Source of the DNA: Mesotaenium endlicherianum
Taxonomy: Eukaryota > Streptophyta > Zygnematophyceae > Zygnematales > Mesotaeniaceae
Length of the DNA stretch: 64,000 nucleotides
Assembly: GCA_009602735.1 (NCBI GenBank)
Contig: WELA01003378.1
Coordinates: 117,333-181,332, forward strand
Direction: 5' to 3'
The notes under the pieces were generated by a model. That model saw nothing but the letters and a program-made list of their open reading frames with translations, searched no databases and was not told the DNA's origin. The translations under genes and the position numbers were made by a program. Below, one piece after another: positions 47,711 to 60,363 of this stretch. Numbering within the stretch: the stretch's first letter is position 1; every line of letters begins with the position of its first letter.

Positions 47711-49495
47711 ATGCGCAACATGTGTTTAGCTGCCGCGCCTACACATGGCACATGCTTTAACACCTCTTTCTGAAACTTAACTATGACTTAGGGTAGACCT
47801 CATACTAGGCCTCTCACATCATGTAGGACTCCTAGTGGAAATATTACCCAATCTCTCCTAAGTAGGCAAAAAGTAGCCAAACCCTGCCCACTTTTACTCG
47901 TATGCTCGCCTACCCGTAAGATCCTCAAACATGGACACAATTGAGTGTCTTCCACGCTCTTGCTCTCAAACTTCTTTCCACATCACATCTCTTAGTTATA
48001 ACTAAACTCTTAGGACTGGCTTGACCTTGCTTACAAGCACTACAAATAACTACAACACTCCCTCCCCTCATCATGAAGGTAAGGCGCTTACCACTTAAAT
48101 GTCAAAGTCCAGATTTTACGCCTCCGTCTTGCTTGCTTGTATAGGGGCTGATTTGCCTTGCTTCATGTCTAGGTCCTTGTCATATATCACCCTCTTGGAC
48201 AGGATATGTCAGCCATATAAGTCTTGGTCTCCTCCTCATAGATTTGTATCCATAAACTCGTAGTCTCTAACAAGCGGTCATAGTCTTTCACAAGGCATAA
48301 GCGCGTAGTCTTGCTCTTGGTGCACCAATCTCCATTATAGTCTTCATCTTGGCTAGGTGCTCACTCCCACATACTCCTGGCTTTCCTCGAAGGTAAGCCT
48401 TCAAACCAAGTTCCAAGAAACTCACTTGGAACACCTCCAAGAACTCCATAACTTGGGCATATGCACATACTCTTAGTGCTTGCACCTTATTTTTGTGCTC
48501 GCATACACTTCGTCTTGCAAGCGGGCTTGTCTTCAGCTTACTTTTTTAGAGCTCCTCCACTTGAGCAGTTGGATTCTACTCTATATATGAGCAAGGGGAT
48601 CATACACCTCTACTTGCTCCACCGGCGATGCGCACTTTGCCAAGGTTGTTAAGAGGCACGCTTTCTCCATGTGATGACCAGGCCAAGGTCACCTAAACAA
48701 GCGCTTCTCCTTCACCTTCACCTTCCGCCGTCGCTTCTTCGCTAGCGGGCTGAAAATAGCTACTTGTGGTCTTATCTACCTCCACCTATTTCACTATTTT
48801 CACTTGACCATACTCCTCCTTGGTCTTCACTTGACCCGTGCACTGAAGCACTAAAGGATAGGCTACTTTCTCTTTGTGCAACTCCTTCCACATGCTTAGC
48901 TTCTTGAGTGCACTCTAGCCTTGGTCGCCCCAACGGCACTTCTTACTACTAAACCCAACTTGCCTTGGTGCTCTACTTTTACATGAAGAGCTTCCATTGG
49001 TGCACCAAAAATTTGCCCCTAAACTAATGCCATCACACTAATATTGGCACACGCACTTCAAGTGGGAGACATCTCTTGCACTAGCCCTCTTGCTCCAACT
49101 TCATACCTTGCTTATTCTTCCACATCGTAGGCTTGTCTTCATCATAACTCTCATCTTCAAGTACTCCATAGTTGTCTCCTCCATATTAAAGAAAAATCTG
49201 AACTTGAAAGGCTCCATCTCCAACTATCTTGCTTGAAGGAGAATCTGGATTACTTCTTCTTGCTCCAAGTCTTCTCCACGGCGCTTCTCTTCACTTGAGA
49301 CTTCTTCAATCTCCACAAAGTACCAAGGTCCATCATGGCTGGCCAATAATATCTAGTGGCTATATAGGAGTGATGCAAAACAACCCAAATCTGGCCACAT
49401 ACTTGGCCAGCTTGGTGCAACACCCCTGTGCACCCTCTCTTGAGCTTCTCATGAGCTCCTCTTGAGCTTGTGAGTGCTATGCCCGCCAAAGCTCT
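47711..49495 (-). mobile_element. degraded retroelement sequence with an integrase trace
   Basis: No host gene was seen. On the minus strand at about 49250-49450 the phrase VLHQAGQVCGQIW, then ATRYYWPAMMDL, resembles the zinc-binding head of Ty3 integrase (typical HxxxxGGH then RYYWPGM). The remainder is low-similarity sequence, heavily decayed and very old. Confidence 0.4.
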
Positions 49496-51612
49496 GTAAC
49501 AATTCTAACTTTCGAGGGAGCGTCTGCCAGCGGTCACCCTGTCGAGTTGCTCTTGTCTGCTACTAGCGAATGCCTGAGCGGGACGCGCACAGCTGGCAGG
49601 GGCGTAGAGTGCCCCGCACGCGTCGTAGTCAGTGCTGACATCGCGAGCGTGTAGGCGGGCGATCTCGGCTTCGGCCGCTATCAGCACGTTGTTGGGAGCG
49701 TCGTAGCTGGTCCTCGCCGGGCGTCATCACGGCGCTAGTTGTGGCCGTGGCTGCCGTCATCGCCGGACGTTCGCCAGCGCGAGGGTTATGCATGCCTCGC
49801 TGGCCCGCTGCGGCGGACGATGCGTCTCGAGCGTGCCCGTTCTTGAGGTCGCGCTTCTTCTGCAGGCAGACCACCTGCAAGTGGCCGACTTTGCCACAAT
49901 AGGTGCAATTGCCGAGCTTGCTGTTATGCGCGAGGGTGCTGTCACGGCGAGAGTGGCCCATCTTCTTGCAAGACCAGCAGGGCTCGCTCGTCGTGGCGGC
50001 CATGGACAAGCGGCCGCGCGGAGCTCCGCGCTGCTGAGTCTGCTGGAGCAGCTGCGAGCGCTGAGGCTGCGGCTGCTGGAGTTGGCGGGCAGGGCCTGGG
50101 TGCATCGTAGAAGATGGCAGTACCGCGGCCTCTTGGCGTACGCCCGTAGATGCAAGGCCCACACGGTCCCTATTGTTGCCCCGTGCGGCGGCCAGGCTCT
50201 GCTTCTTAACTGAGAGGTAAGCGTCCTCCAGTGAGTGTTCGAAACCCTTGCAATCGATGAGGGGGGCAATAGCTCTCTCCCTCAGACGCCGCTACACAGC
50301 ACGCAAGAAGACCTCCGTTGCCTCTCGGTCAGTGACCGTGCCCACGTCTCGGCGTAGGTGGGTCAGACGTCGGTACATCATGCGAATCGTCTCGTTCTTG
50401 CAGCGGAAGATGTGGTGCAGCTCGAACACCTTCTCCTCAATGGCGGACTGGAACTCTTGCCTGAGGACATCTCAGAAGGCCTGAGTTGGGTCAGCTAGAG
50501 GGGTCTGAACGTCCCCCACAAGCTCCGTGCGCGTGAGGATCTTGGCTGCCTTCTCACGGTAGGTGTCGCGAGCCTCGTAGAGAAGGTAACGCATGAGCGT
50601 GCCAAACATCTGGCGCTTAGTGAGCGCGGGCGTCTTGAGCTTAGCGTTCTTGAAGTCAGGCTTGAACTCAGAGATAGTGTTGTCCAAATCATAGGTGCCT
50701 GGCCTGCCGCTGAAGCGGAAGAGGGAGGCCCTGTCTACCTTCGCATCCTGGTCACCTGCCATGGAGTACGAGGGATCGTAGTGAGTCCACTAAAGAGGTG
50801 GCTTATAAACGGCCGTAGGCTGAGGGGACAATGGTTGCTCCTCCTTAGGAGGATTAGTGACAGTACTGAGGTCTCAGTCTGAGTCCTTGCCACTAACCCC
50901 TTCATAGTAAGGCTGATAAGATAGCCCACTACGGGTAAGCATACGCTAAAGACTCTAATTACTTGCAGGTAAAGAGAGATATTCTTAAAAGTAGGGAACG
51001 TGTACTCTCCAGAGTGAGCACCTCGAGATTGTAATCTGGTAGGAAAACAACTAATGAAGTCTGGCCCAAAAGATCACTGGAAGCAAATCATGATCTTCAA
51101 GAGTAGTCCTATGGCAGGGTTTAAGCTGTGACTTTGCTCACCACTTGTGAACTTCTTCAAGTGACTGGAAGCCAGGAGGGCTTGCTCTTCACAAGAGAGA
51201 GACTAAGTGGTCCTGAAAACACAAGAGGTAAAATGTAAGCTTTACCTGTGGCTTACAGCTGGCATAATTGACTTCTGAAAAGATGTTCATCTAGGGGCAT
51301 CAACTGCTACATACTCTCTGCAAAACCGGCGCTGAAGACAAGGGATTCAATGCACACAGTCATGCAAGGAGGCTCTCCTAGGTTCACGAAAGTGGAGGCA
51401 AGGCAAGTGCTAGCTCTCCTATTGGCTAAGCACAACATACACCAATCAAATATAGTGCAAGGAAGAGGATGCATGGCTCTCATTGGCGGAGCTTACCTCG
51501 ACCAAAGCTACCTAGATAACGCCTCAAAAGTAGATCTGAAACGTCAGGAACCTTCCTCTAGGAATGAGCGATGCAATCACCCAGTTATAGCTCAAATGGG
51601 GCTCATATACCA
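49496..51612 (-). mobile_element. LTR retroelement gag region with two zinc knuckles, fossil
   Basis: From a minus-strand start at 50762 (MAGDQDAKVDRASLFRFSG), gag-like segments run to about 49640. They include DTYREKAAKILTRTELVGD, a Gln-rich part and two CCHC-like knuckles, CWSCKKMGHSRRDS and CTYCGKVGHLQVVC. A primer-site-like word (TGGTATATGAGC in the minus sense, near 51611) lies upstream. No pol was found. The sequence near 49496 (TGTAACAATTCTAAC) resembles an LTR edge. It is broken in a few places. GC content is clearly higher than that of neighbouring repeats. Confidence 0.65.
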
Positions 51613-52173
51613 TGCTAATACATGCTAATTGTACTTCATCAAGCTTGCGGATTTGTATGCTAACGTGTAGAGGTCCTTGGAGTCGCGAAGAGCCAACAAT
51701 GTGACCTTTGCGCACATTGAGGCACAAAGTGGCCCCTGGTAAAACTCCGCTAGGGGCCGGTAGGTGGCGCGGACTACATCGCGAAACATCTCGCTCGATA
51801 CTTGACCAAATGGCACGGAACCGGTGCCGTTCGGAAGGTGACTCGACGCGCTACACTTTAGTGATTTGGAACGCTAGCAAAGGTCAACATATGAATGCGT
51901 AAAGCAAGGTCAAAGTTGGCCTTCCTAGGTCGATGGTCGACACACATGTGGCTCGGCTTGGGCGACGGTCCCAACCTATGAGTCAAGACAGTCAATATTC
52001 GACCTGAGATGTGAAGTATCTTAGCAAATATCTTCACCAGTTTTCCCTTGCCTTTTCCCATGGATACTTCCAAGCAGATGGTCCTCTTGGGCTTATCTGA
52101 TCGAGAGGAGTGAGACCTCGCTGACTTTCTGCTACTTAGTTATGTCCATTCGCCAATAAAACACTGGCGTTTC
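51613..52173 (-). repeat. possible 5' LTR of the zinc-knuckle gag element
   Basis: Position directly upstream of the primer-site-like word, and a TAGCA edge in the minus sense, suggest an LTR. No second copy was found in the window, so this is positional only. Confidence 0.35.
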
Positions 52174-52675
52174 TGTAGTAATATGAGTTAGAATATATTA
52201 GTTTGTTTGTACTGTAATGTTGTTGAATATTTTTGGTGTAGTATTGTGTGGATTCAAGTGTGAACAGATACTCTAGTGACTTGGTTCATGTCCTTTGAAC
52301 CTTCAAGGCATTTTCGAAGTTAGAGGAAGGACCTAGAAGAATCCCATGGGGAAAAAGTCAAATATACCATTTTTACGTCGAAAGGACATGTGTACATTAT
52401 TCTTGAAAGAGGTGGCAAGTTCTGGGATGTGTTGGGTGCCAACACATCAACATGTACCTTCCTAAAAATTACTTACGTAGCAAGTACAAAAACAAGAGCT
52501 AGAATATAGAAAGGCATTCGAGAATCAGTCTTGTGCTTGCCAAATTTAGAAATGTATTCAGTTTCAAGAAGCCATCTCTCTTTCAAGAAGCTACCACTTG
52601 TGTTTAAAGATCCTTGTCTTGAATTGATAAAGTATTTCATTTCACTAAGTACTTTATCTATCTGTTTCACTACTG
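52174..52675 (+). repeat. family 3 LTR, left copy
   Basis: About 502 bases starting TGTAGTAATATGAG, followed at once by the primer-binding site. It pairs with 58253-58755. Confidence 0.88.
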
Positions 52676-54177
52676 TGGTATCGGAGCTAGGCACTTTGGT
52701 AGCACAAGAAGATGGCCGATCCTCATTAATAAGCTATTGAAGAAAGCACTTCATCTTCAAGAGACCCTCCTCTAACGCTGATGAGAGAGCCCACAAAAGA
52801 AAATCGGCAACAACAAGGAGCACCACAAGAAGGAGCAACATCAGATTTCGTGGCAGCCCCTCTGGCAAAGTCGACCCCACCACAAGGAGTTCCTGCAAAT
52901 GAGTGGGCAGCCTTCCTAATTACTATCCACAACCAAGTGGGCTTGGCCACCTATGAAGCAACCGTACAAGCGTCAAGAGAACCTATGGCTGCCATGGCTG
53001 CCTCTATTGCAAGCAACACTCCAAATCCAGCCACGGCTCAAGCGCCTCCACAAGAGCCTACGAGAGTAAGAAAACTCATCAAGCCCGGCAAACCCGACAC
53101 TTTCAACCCCGAAAAAGGAGCAACCTGAACGTATGGCTCTACCAAGTGGAGACGTATCTTGCATTCCTTGAAGTACTCGAGGAAGACTACGTTCCCTTTG
53201 CCGTTACCTTACTTGGAGGAGCAGCAACATCATGGTGGCGTAACTATCGAGCGGGTTGTATATCAAGCTACGGCGCACCCCGTGCCCGGCCAAGAGCCCC
53301 CACCATCGTATGCAAGATGGGCAGATTTCCGTGAGGCCCTGACGAAGCAATTCATGCCCATCAATGCGGAGAAGATTGCCCAAATAAAGCTCCCCCACCT
53401 CAAGCAAACGACGTCCGTTCAAGAGAATACATCCAGACTTCATGCCCTCACTCTTGAGATCCCCAACATGTCTCTCGAGGAGAAGATTATTTGCCTCAAG
53501 CCCAAGGTGGCAAAGGAAGTGGAAGTACGCGACTTGACGGACTTCTCAAAGATCATTGAAGTAGCCCAAAAGGTGGATACCTTGGACTTCAAGCATTCAT
53601 TGCCTTTATCTTCATGGGCACCAACGACGCGGGTGTGCGTAGCCCCTTCCACATCTGAATCTGGACCCACACCCATGAAGATTGGATTCATTAAAAGAGA
53701 CCCCGCGGCTGCCCGGAAGAGTGGAAGACCCTCCAATGACACTTATGATGCAAGAAACCAGAAAGGAGTGAAAGCAAGACTCTCCCCGGCTAAAAATGAA
53801 GCTCTCATGATGGCTGGACTGTGCTTTATTGTAAGGAGAAGGGTCATCTTGCACTCTCGTGTCCCAAAAAGTTGTCGAAGAACGGACAGCGCCGATAGGC
53901 CAGGAGCCTACCACCGCAAGACTCACTTCTCGAGAAGACAACAAGCCAAGTGAGGTGGAGACCCCCGTTAAAGACAACATTCCAGCCCCAATGAGTTTAG
54001 GAGGTTACCTTGGAGGAGAGAAGGTCCACATCTTGGTGGATAGCGGAGCTCAAGACAACTTCATCGCTGCAAATTCTGCTACCAAGCACGGTGTCACTAT
54101 GCGAACTCTTGACCACGACGAGGATTATGATGCCCGACGGATTCTCCTAAACTACCCCTTCCAAGAAGACGTACCCC

Positions 54178-57100
54178 TTGGCACTCTCTATCAAGTCCTT
54201 CAAGGATAGAGTAGTGTTCTCCCCCATGCAATTGGGCAAGTACGACGTCATCCTAGGGACGCCTTGGTTGACCAAGCACAACTCCCAAGTTGGTTGGAGG
54301 ACCGGTACTATCAAGATCAAGAATGACATCACTTCAAGAATCTGTATTTTGCGCGCAATCCAGAATATCCAGACCCAAGACATCCAGAAGCCGGCACACG
54401 AGATACTATTGTCCGCCCTCCAACTCAAGAGACTTGTGAGGAAGGGACACGAGCTTCTTTTGGCCTTGATCACGCCAAAAGACATCAAGAAAGACATCGA
54501 GAGTCAAGAAGGCAGCCCAGTTCCCAAGGAGATACAAGAAGTCTTAGAGGACTACAAAAAAGTGTTCTCCCCGGAATTGCTCAAGAGCTTACCCCCCAAG
54601 AGATTCGTAGACCACAAGATAGAGTTGGAGCCCGGAAGCAAGCCCATCTCTCGGCCTACGTTCAAAATGTCATACACGGAGCTAGACGAAGTCAAGAAGC
54701 AAATCAAGGAGCTACTGGAGCATGGCTTCATTCGACCTAGCAAGTCGCCATTTGGAGCCCCGGTGCTATTTGTCAAGAAGAAAGATGGTACCTTGAGGAT
54801 GTGTGTGGACTATCGCGCCCTCAACAAGATCACCATCAAGAATCGATACCCGCTGCCGCGCATGGATGAGCTCATGGACCGGCTGGTTGGAGCCAAGTAC
54901 TTCACGAAGATTGACTTACGGAGCGGCTACCACCAGATTCGCATCGCAGAACCGGACATAGAGAAGACGGCATTCAGGACAAGATATGGACATTTTGAGT
55001 TCATGGTCCTGCCATTTGGACTCACCAACGCGCCAGCAACTTTCATGACTATGATGAACACCATATTTCAGCCCATGTTGGACAGATTTGTGGTGGTATT
55101 CATCGATGACATCCTTATCTACAGCAAGACCCTTGAAGAGCATGCGAGACACTTGAAAGAAGTCCTTGAAGTATTGAAGCAAAACAAGCTATTTGCGAAG
55201 GAGTCAAAGTGCGAGTTTGCCAAACAAGAAGTGGAGTTCCTAGGTCTCCACGTGACTGCTGATGGCATCAAGATGGACCCCAAGAAGACCACGGTGGTGG
55301 AGGAATGGCCAACCCCCACGACCAAGAAAGAACTCCAGTCATTCTTGGGATTTGCCAATTGGTACAGAAAATTCATCCAAGGCTTCTCGCACATAGCAGC
55401 CCCCCTGACAGATCTACTCAAGAAGGACAGGCTATATACATGGACCGAGAAAGAGGAAGAGGCATTTCAAGAGTTAAAGCGAAGATTGACCACATCCCCG
55501 GTGCTCACACTCCCAAGTCCAAACCCAGATTGGCCCTTCCACGTCATCACCGATGCATCTTCCTATGCAATAGGAGCAATCCTGCTTCAAGACCAAGGCA
55601 AGGGACTGCAGCCCATCGCCTACGAGTCAAGGAAGCTAAATCCAGCCGAGCAAAATTATACAACCACGGAGCGAGAGGCATTGGCGATTGTACATGCCTT
55701 GAAGGTTTGGCGCTGCTACGTTGAAGGACGCAAAGTACTGGTCACCACGGACCACGAGGCGTTAAAGCACCTCCAAACGCAGCCGTATCTCTCAAGGAGA
55801 CAAGCAAGATGGAGCGGATACTTGCAACAATACAACATCACGATTCAGTACCAGCCCGGCAAGACAAACCCGGCTGACCCCCTCTCAAGACTGCAATTAA
55901 ATGCAGTGATGGTATCCCTGAAGACAGATCTGGAAGCTCGATTTTCAGCCGCCTATGAAAGAGACCCTTACTACAAGAACGGAGAAGCAGCCTTGGACCC
56001 ATGCAAGAAGCAAGAAGGCAATTATTGGGTGAGGCAAGATACGGGCCAGAGATGTGTTCCTAATGACATAGACCTCCGGCTCTTGCTTCTACGAGAAGCA
56101 CACGACAACCCTCTTGGAGGACACTTTGGAATCCTAAGGACCACGGGCGTTCTAGCTAGGACTTATTGTTGGCCAGGCATGTCTAAGCAAGTCAAGGAGT
56201 ACTGCAGGAGCTGTGACACATGCCAAAGAATCAAGCCATCATCGCAAAAGGCGGGAGGACTCCTCCAACCACTACCAATCCCCGAAAGACAATGGACGGA
56301 CATCTCAATGGACCTTATCGTGGACTTGCCCGTGACACCTCGAGGCCATAATGCAATACTCACGGTGGTGGACAGACTTACCAAGATGGCTCATTTTATT
56401 CCCACGACGACTAAGGCTACAGCACCACAACTTGCAAGACTCATCTTTGACAACATCTTCCGACTCCATGGACTACCATCAAGAATTGTGTCAGATAGAG
56501 ATCCAAGATTCACAAGCCATTTCTGGAAAAATCTCTTCAAGAACTTGGGTACATCGCTGGATATGTCTACTGCCTACCACCCACAATCAGATGGGCAAAC
56601 CGAGCGTATGAATCGTACCCTAAAGACCTCTCTAAAGGCCTACGTGTCTACCCTCGAGCAAGACTGGGACATGTACTTGACCCCCCTCGAGTTTGCCTAC
56701 AACAACACTACGCAGGCCTCTACCCAAGAGTCCCCATTCTTCCTCAACTATGGCTTCCATCCGACCACGCCACTGAGCTTCACGGCTGGCCATGATGAAG
56801 TACCTGCAGCCACAGATTTTATGGAGACATTAGAAGCAGCCCTTACAGCAGCGAAGAAAGCTCTACAACACGCGCAAGATGCTCAAGCAAGAGTGGCGAA
56901 CAGATCCAGAAGAGAAATTACGTACAGAGTGGGTGACAACGTGTTACTATCATCCAAGAACATTTCCCTGAACAACAGGCCTGCCGGCAGCAAGTTCTCT
57001 CCCAAGTATTTGGGACCCTTCAAGATTATCCAGCAAGTCAACCTCGTTGCTTTCCAGCTAGAATTTCCCCAGACTATGCACATCGACCCCGTATTCCACG

Positions 57101-57468
57101 CTTCCCTCTTCAAGCCATATGTGCAACCCGGCAACAAGTTCTCAGGACGTGTGACAACTCCACCAGCCCCAACAATAGTGGATGATCATTTGGAGTACAA
57201 AGTGGAAGACATAGTGACTATGAGAAATTTCAGGAGACAGCAGCAATACTTGATCAAGTGGAAAGGATATGTAGATTCGGAGAATAGTTGGGTGGCGGCG
57301 CACTACCTTGACAAAGTTCAGAGAAAGTCGAAGCGCTTCCATGCCGCCAACCCCCATCTTGGACCAGCCCCAAGTCTCTTTACTAAAAGCCCAAAGACTT
57401 CAGGGAGGCAGCCAGCCACCATCAAGAAGCAGCAGAAGACCCCTTGGAGGCAGCCTGCAAGAACATGA
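54178..57468 (+). CDS. chromovirus pol open frame (RT, RNase H, integrase, chromodomain)
   Basis: One open frame of 1096 codons inside the family 3 element. In order: reverse transcriptase with [34 protein letters not shown] and the catalytic [10 protein letters not shown] (about residues 200-330); RNase H with [13 protein letters not shown] and [13 protein letters not shown] (about 455-560); integrase with the HHCC zinc part ([21 protein letters not shown]) and a DDE core ([36 protein letters not shown]; about 640-850); and a chromodomain, [20 protein letters not shown], near 1020-1050. The chromodomain would target integration to modified histones. Its length and order match plant and algal chromoviruses. 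Confidence 0.92.
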   Translation: MALSIKSFKDRVVFSPMQLGKYDVILGTPWLTKHNSQVGWRTGTIKIKNDITSRICILRAIQNIQTQDIQKPAHEILLSALQLKRLVRKGHELLLALITPKDIKKDIESQEGSPVPKEIQEVLEDYKKVFSPELLKSLPPKRFVDHKIELEPGSKPISRPTFKMSYTELDEVKKQIKELLEHGFIRPSKSPFGAPVLFVKKKDGTLRMCVDYRALNKITIKNRYPLPRMDELMDRLVGAKYFTKIDLRSGYHQIRIAEPDIEKTAFRTRYGHFEFMVLPFGLTNAPATFMTMMNTIFQPMLDRFVVVFIDDILIYSKTLEEHARHLKEVLEVLKQNKLFAKESKCEFAKQEVEFLGLHVTADGIKMDPKKTTVVEEWPTPTTKKELQSFLGFANWYRKFIQGFSHIAAPLTDLLKKDRLYTWTEKEEEAFQELKRRLTTSPVLTLPSPNPDWPFHVITDASSYAIGAILLQDQGKGLQPIAYESRKLNPAEQNYTTTEREALAIVHALKVWRCYVEGRKVLVTTDHEALKHLQTQPYLSRRQARWSGYLQQYNITIQYQPGKTNPADPLSRLQLNAVMVSLKTDLEARFSAAYERDPYYKNGEAALDPCKKQEGNYWVRQDTGQRCVPNDIDLRLLLLREAHDNPLGGHFGILRTTGVLARTYCWPGMSKQVKEYCRSCDTCQRIKPSSQKAGGLLQPLPIPERQWTDISMDLIVDLPVTPRGHNAILTVVDRLTKMAHFIPTTTKATAPQLARLIFDNIFRLHGLPSRIVSDRDPRFTSHFWKNLFKNLGTSLDMSTAYHPQSDGQTERMNRTLKTSLKAYVSTLEQDWDMYLTPLEFAYNNTTQASTQESPFFLNYGFHPTTPLSFTAGHDEVPAATDFMETLEAALTAAKKALQHAQDAQARVANRSRREITYRVGDNVLLSSKNISLNNRPAGSKFSPKYLGPFKIIQQVNLVAFQLEFPQTMHIDPVFHASLFKPYVQPGNKFSGRVTTPPAPTIVDDHLEYKVEDIVTMRNFRRQQQYLIKWKGYVDSENSWVAAHYLDKVQRKSKRFHAANPHLGPAPSLFTKSPKTSGRQPATIKKQQKTPWRQPART

Positions 57469-58252
57469 AAGAGGAAAAATTGACATTAGACACTCTTCTC
57501 TTCTCGCAGTTTCTAGACAGAAAACTAAAACTGCTACTGGTGATAGGTCTCTGCATAATAAATTCTGAAAATTTACCTGGCTTTAGTCCATAAGTAGCTG
57601 GTCATTTAGAGTCCAAGTTTACTCAATTTGGAGCACTGTTGAGGGAGATATGATGCTTTAAGTAGGAGGGGGTCAAGCTGCTGGCATTGTTAGGGCAGAA
57701 TATGCCTTCTGACATTGTGCCCTCCCCTGAACTTGGAATGCTCTGAAACTCAAGACTCTGGTAGAACATCTTACAGCGCCCATTTTGAGACTTACTTTGC
57801 AGAATTTGAAGAAGCATAGAAGGACTTATGATTTTCAGAAGTTTCTGCACAGATTTGGAGGAGTGCCTACTCTCTCAGCTCTCAACGACACTCCAGAAAT
57901 TAGAATGCTCTCAAATTTAGTGACCCGGTAGAGTTCTCCGACGCAATCCGGCTGGCGTTTGAATTTTTAGATTTGGAGCAATTCTGTGGACGCTATGAAT
58001 TTTTGAGTTCGTGGCAGATTCTGGGCCAATTTGTACAATTTTCTTTATCATTAAGGAGTAGGCTAACCAATAAGGTCACACCACCTACGACCTTGCCTAG
58101 TCTACCTTACATGTGTAGCACCTGACTTGGCGCCTTTGACTAGTCCTCTTCACATGTGTGGCATCTGACTTGAAACTGTTGACTAGTTTGCTCCACATGT
58201 GTAAGACCTGACTTGACGCGCCGAGACGTCGCTTTTTCTATCGGGGGGGTGA
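57469..58252 (+). other. 3' untranslated internal part of the family 3 element
   Basis: This lies between the pol end and the right LTR and ends in the purine tract TCGGGGGGGTGA. It contains several direct repeats of an ACATGTGTNNNACCTGACTTG-like unit around 58110-58220. No gene was seen. Confidence 0.6.
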
Positions 58253-58755
58253 TGTAGTGATTTGAGTTATTATATATTAGTTTGCATATATTTTAATGTT
58301 TTCAAATATACTTGGAGTAGTATTGTGTGGAGTCAAGTGTGAATAGATACTCTAGTAACTTGGTTCATGTCCTTTGAACCTTCTAAGGCATTTTCGAAGT
58401 TAGAGGAAAGACCTAGAAGAACTCCATGTGGCAAAAGTCAAATGTGCCATTTTTAGGTCAAAAGGGCATGTGTACATTAGTCTAGAAAGAGGTGGCAAGT
58501 TTTGGGATGTGTTGAGTGCCAACACATCAACATACACTTTCCTAGAAAGTACTTATGTAGCAAGTATATAAACAAGAGCTAGAACATAGAAAGACATTCC
58601 AGAATCACTCTTGTACTTGCCAAAATCCAGAAATATATTAACTTTCAAGAAGCCATCTCTCTTTCAAGAAGCTACCACTTGTGTTCAAAGATCCTTGTCT
58701 TGAATAGATAAAATATTCTATTTCACTAAGTACTTTATCTATCTGTTTCTCTACA
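58253..58755 (+). repeat. family 3 LTR, right copy shared with a second partial element
   Basis: About 503 bases starting TGTAGTGATTTGAG. It is the 3' LTR of the element to its left and is followed on the right by a primer-site-like word (TGGTATAGGAGCT) and more internal sequence of the same family. Confidence 0.85.
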
Positions 58756-59448
58756 GTGGTATAGGAGCTAGGCACTTTGGTAGCACAAGATTCATCCAGA
58801 GCTTCTTGCACATTGCAGCTCCCCTCACGGGTCTACTCAAAAAAGACAAGCCTGAAGCAAAGATTGACGACATTCCCGGTGCTCACACTCCCAAGTCCAA
58901 ATCCAGATTGGCCCTTCCACGTCATCACCGATGCATCTTCCTATGCAATAGGAGCAATCTTGCTCCAAGACCAAGGCAAGGGACTGCAGCCCGTTGCTTA
59001 CGAGTCAACAAAGCTAAATCCAGCCGAGCAAAATGATACAACCACGGAGCGAGAGGCGTTGGCGATTATACATGCCTTGAAGGTTTGGCGCTGCTATGTT
59101 GAAGGACGCAAGGTGCTAGTCACTACGGACCTCGAGGCATTCAAGCACCACTAGACGCAGCCGTATCTCTCAGGGAGAGAAGCAAGATGGAGTGGATACC
59201 TGCAACAATACAACATTAAGATTCAGTACCAACCCGAGAAGACAAATCCAGACGATCCGCTTTCAAGACTACAAGTGAACACGATTACAACAACCTTGCA
59301 TACGGATTTGGAGGCAAGATTTTCAGCCGCCTATGCAAGAGACCCTTACTACAAGAACGGAGAAGCGGGCTTGGACCCATACAAGAAGCAAAAAGGCAAT
59401 TATTGGGTGAGGCAAGACACGAGCCAGAGATGTGTTCCTATCGTAACG
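58756..59448 (+). mobile_element. partial family 3 element (leader joined to RNase H region), fossil
   Basis: After the shared LTR and leader (GGCACTTTGGTAGCACAAG) the sequence passes directly into the end of the reverse transcriptase and into RNase H ([33 protein letters not shown]), closely matching the complete copy. It ends where the family 2 element at 59449 begins. A large internal part is absent, and it is broken. Confidence 0.8.
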
Positions 59449-60363
59449 TTTTTGCTGTTCAAGAGGATTTTTTCTCGGTATTCAAAAAATATTTTATTGA
59501 AGTGGAAAGAAAATCTATATACTTGTGCGCATTGACGAATACTTGAAATAGCGGAAATTTTAAAAAAAAGGAAAAATGTGTGCTTGTGAGAGTTGCACTC
59601 ACAATGACTCTTGCGAGTATTTATACTTGCAAATCGTGAGACATTGGAGTGCTTCGAGTCACCACCTAGGGCACTGGTTCATGTTCGACGAAAACGGTCA
59701 AAGGGGTACGACCCATTTGGCCGAATGCTCGAAATGCACCGTTTGGCGGTTTGGAGACTTTCCGACGGTTTCCGAAAAATCCTTTCACGCCAAACGGGCG
59801 TTTTTGCGTTCGCGCGACTTTTGAAAAGTCGCAACCGGTCGCGGAGTCGCGTACACCTCCTTTCGTCATGAACCGGGAGCTATAAATAACTACTTCGCCA
59901 ATCGATTAGCTGTGAACGTTTCAAACGACGAGTCGCGGGTTCGAATCCGCTCGGATGCAAAGTCGCTTTGCATATTATGTGTCGTTTGACTTTTACGACT
60001 GTTTCTTTGTTTTAACGACTGGTCGTAAATGTGAAATCTATGACTGTGCATTATCCAAAATAATGACAATCATATCAACTTCTTGAATCCGAGATATATT
60101 AAGTTATCATCTCATAATTAATCAAAGTAACTTTATGAATAATTATGTCGTACTTTTGCGAAGTAGTCGAGTTACGTTACGACGCTTTTTGCAATAGTAT
60201 CTCGGTTGTTTCGCCAATCGGTCAGGAATTAATCGGCACACGCGAGTGGCGAATATTTGAATAAGATGCAATTATTTATCAAATAATATGATAAATAGTA
60301 TAACGTACTTTAGGTAATTGGGAAAACGTCCCAAATACGCCTACAATAGCTCGGGTCGTTACA
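59449..60363 (-). repeat. 3' LTR of the second family 2 element
   Basis: Starts TGTAACGACCCGAG in the minus sense. It shares long blocks with the LTRs at 37448-38463 and 44161-45174, including CTCACAATGACTCTTG and the tRNA-like stretch, here best preserved at 59890-59962. The outer edge near 59449 is approximate. Confidence 0.8.

Larger units (their letters stand above)
52174..58755 (+). mobile_element. Ty3 chromovirus LTR retrotransposon, family 3
   Basis: LTRs lie at 52174-52675 and 58253-58755. The primer site TGGTATCGGAGCT (52676-52688) fits initiator tRNA-Met, and a TCGGGGGGGTGA purine tract precedes the right LTR. Parts are gag (about 52740-53950), protease (DSGAQDNF, about 54040), reverse transcriptase, RNase H, integrase and a C-terminal chromodomain (54178-57468). 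The pol part looks whole; the gag-protease part appears broken in a few places. The two LTRs differ by roughly a tenth of positions by eye. The flanking five bases do not match, so the LTRs may come from different insertions. Confidence 0.88.
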
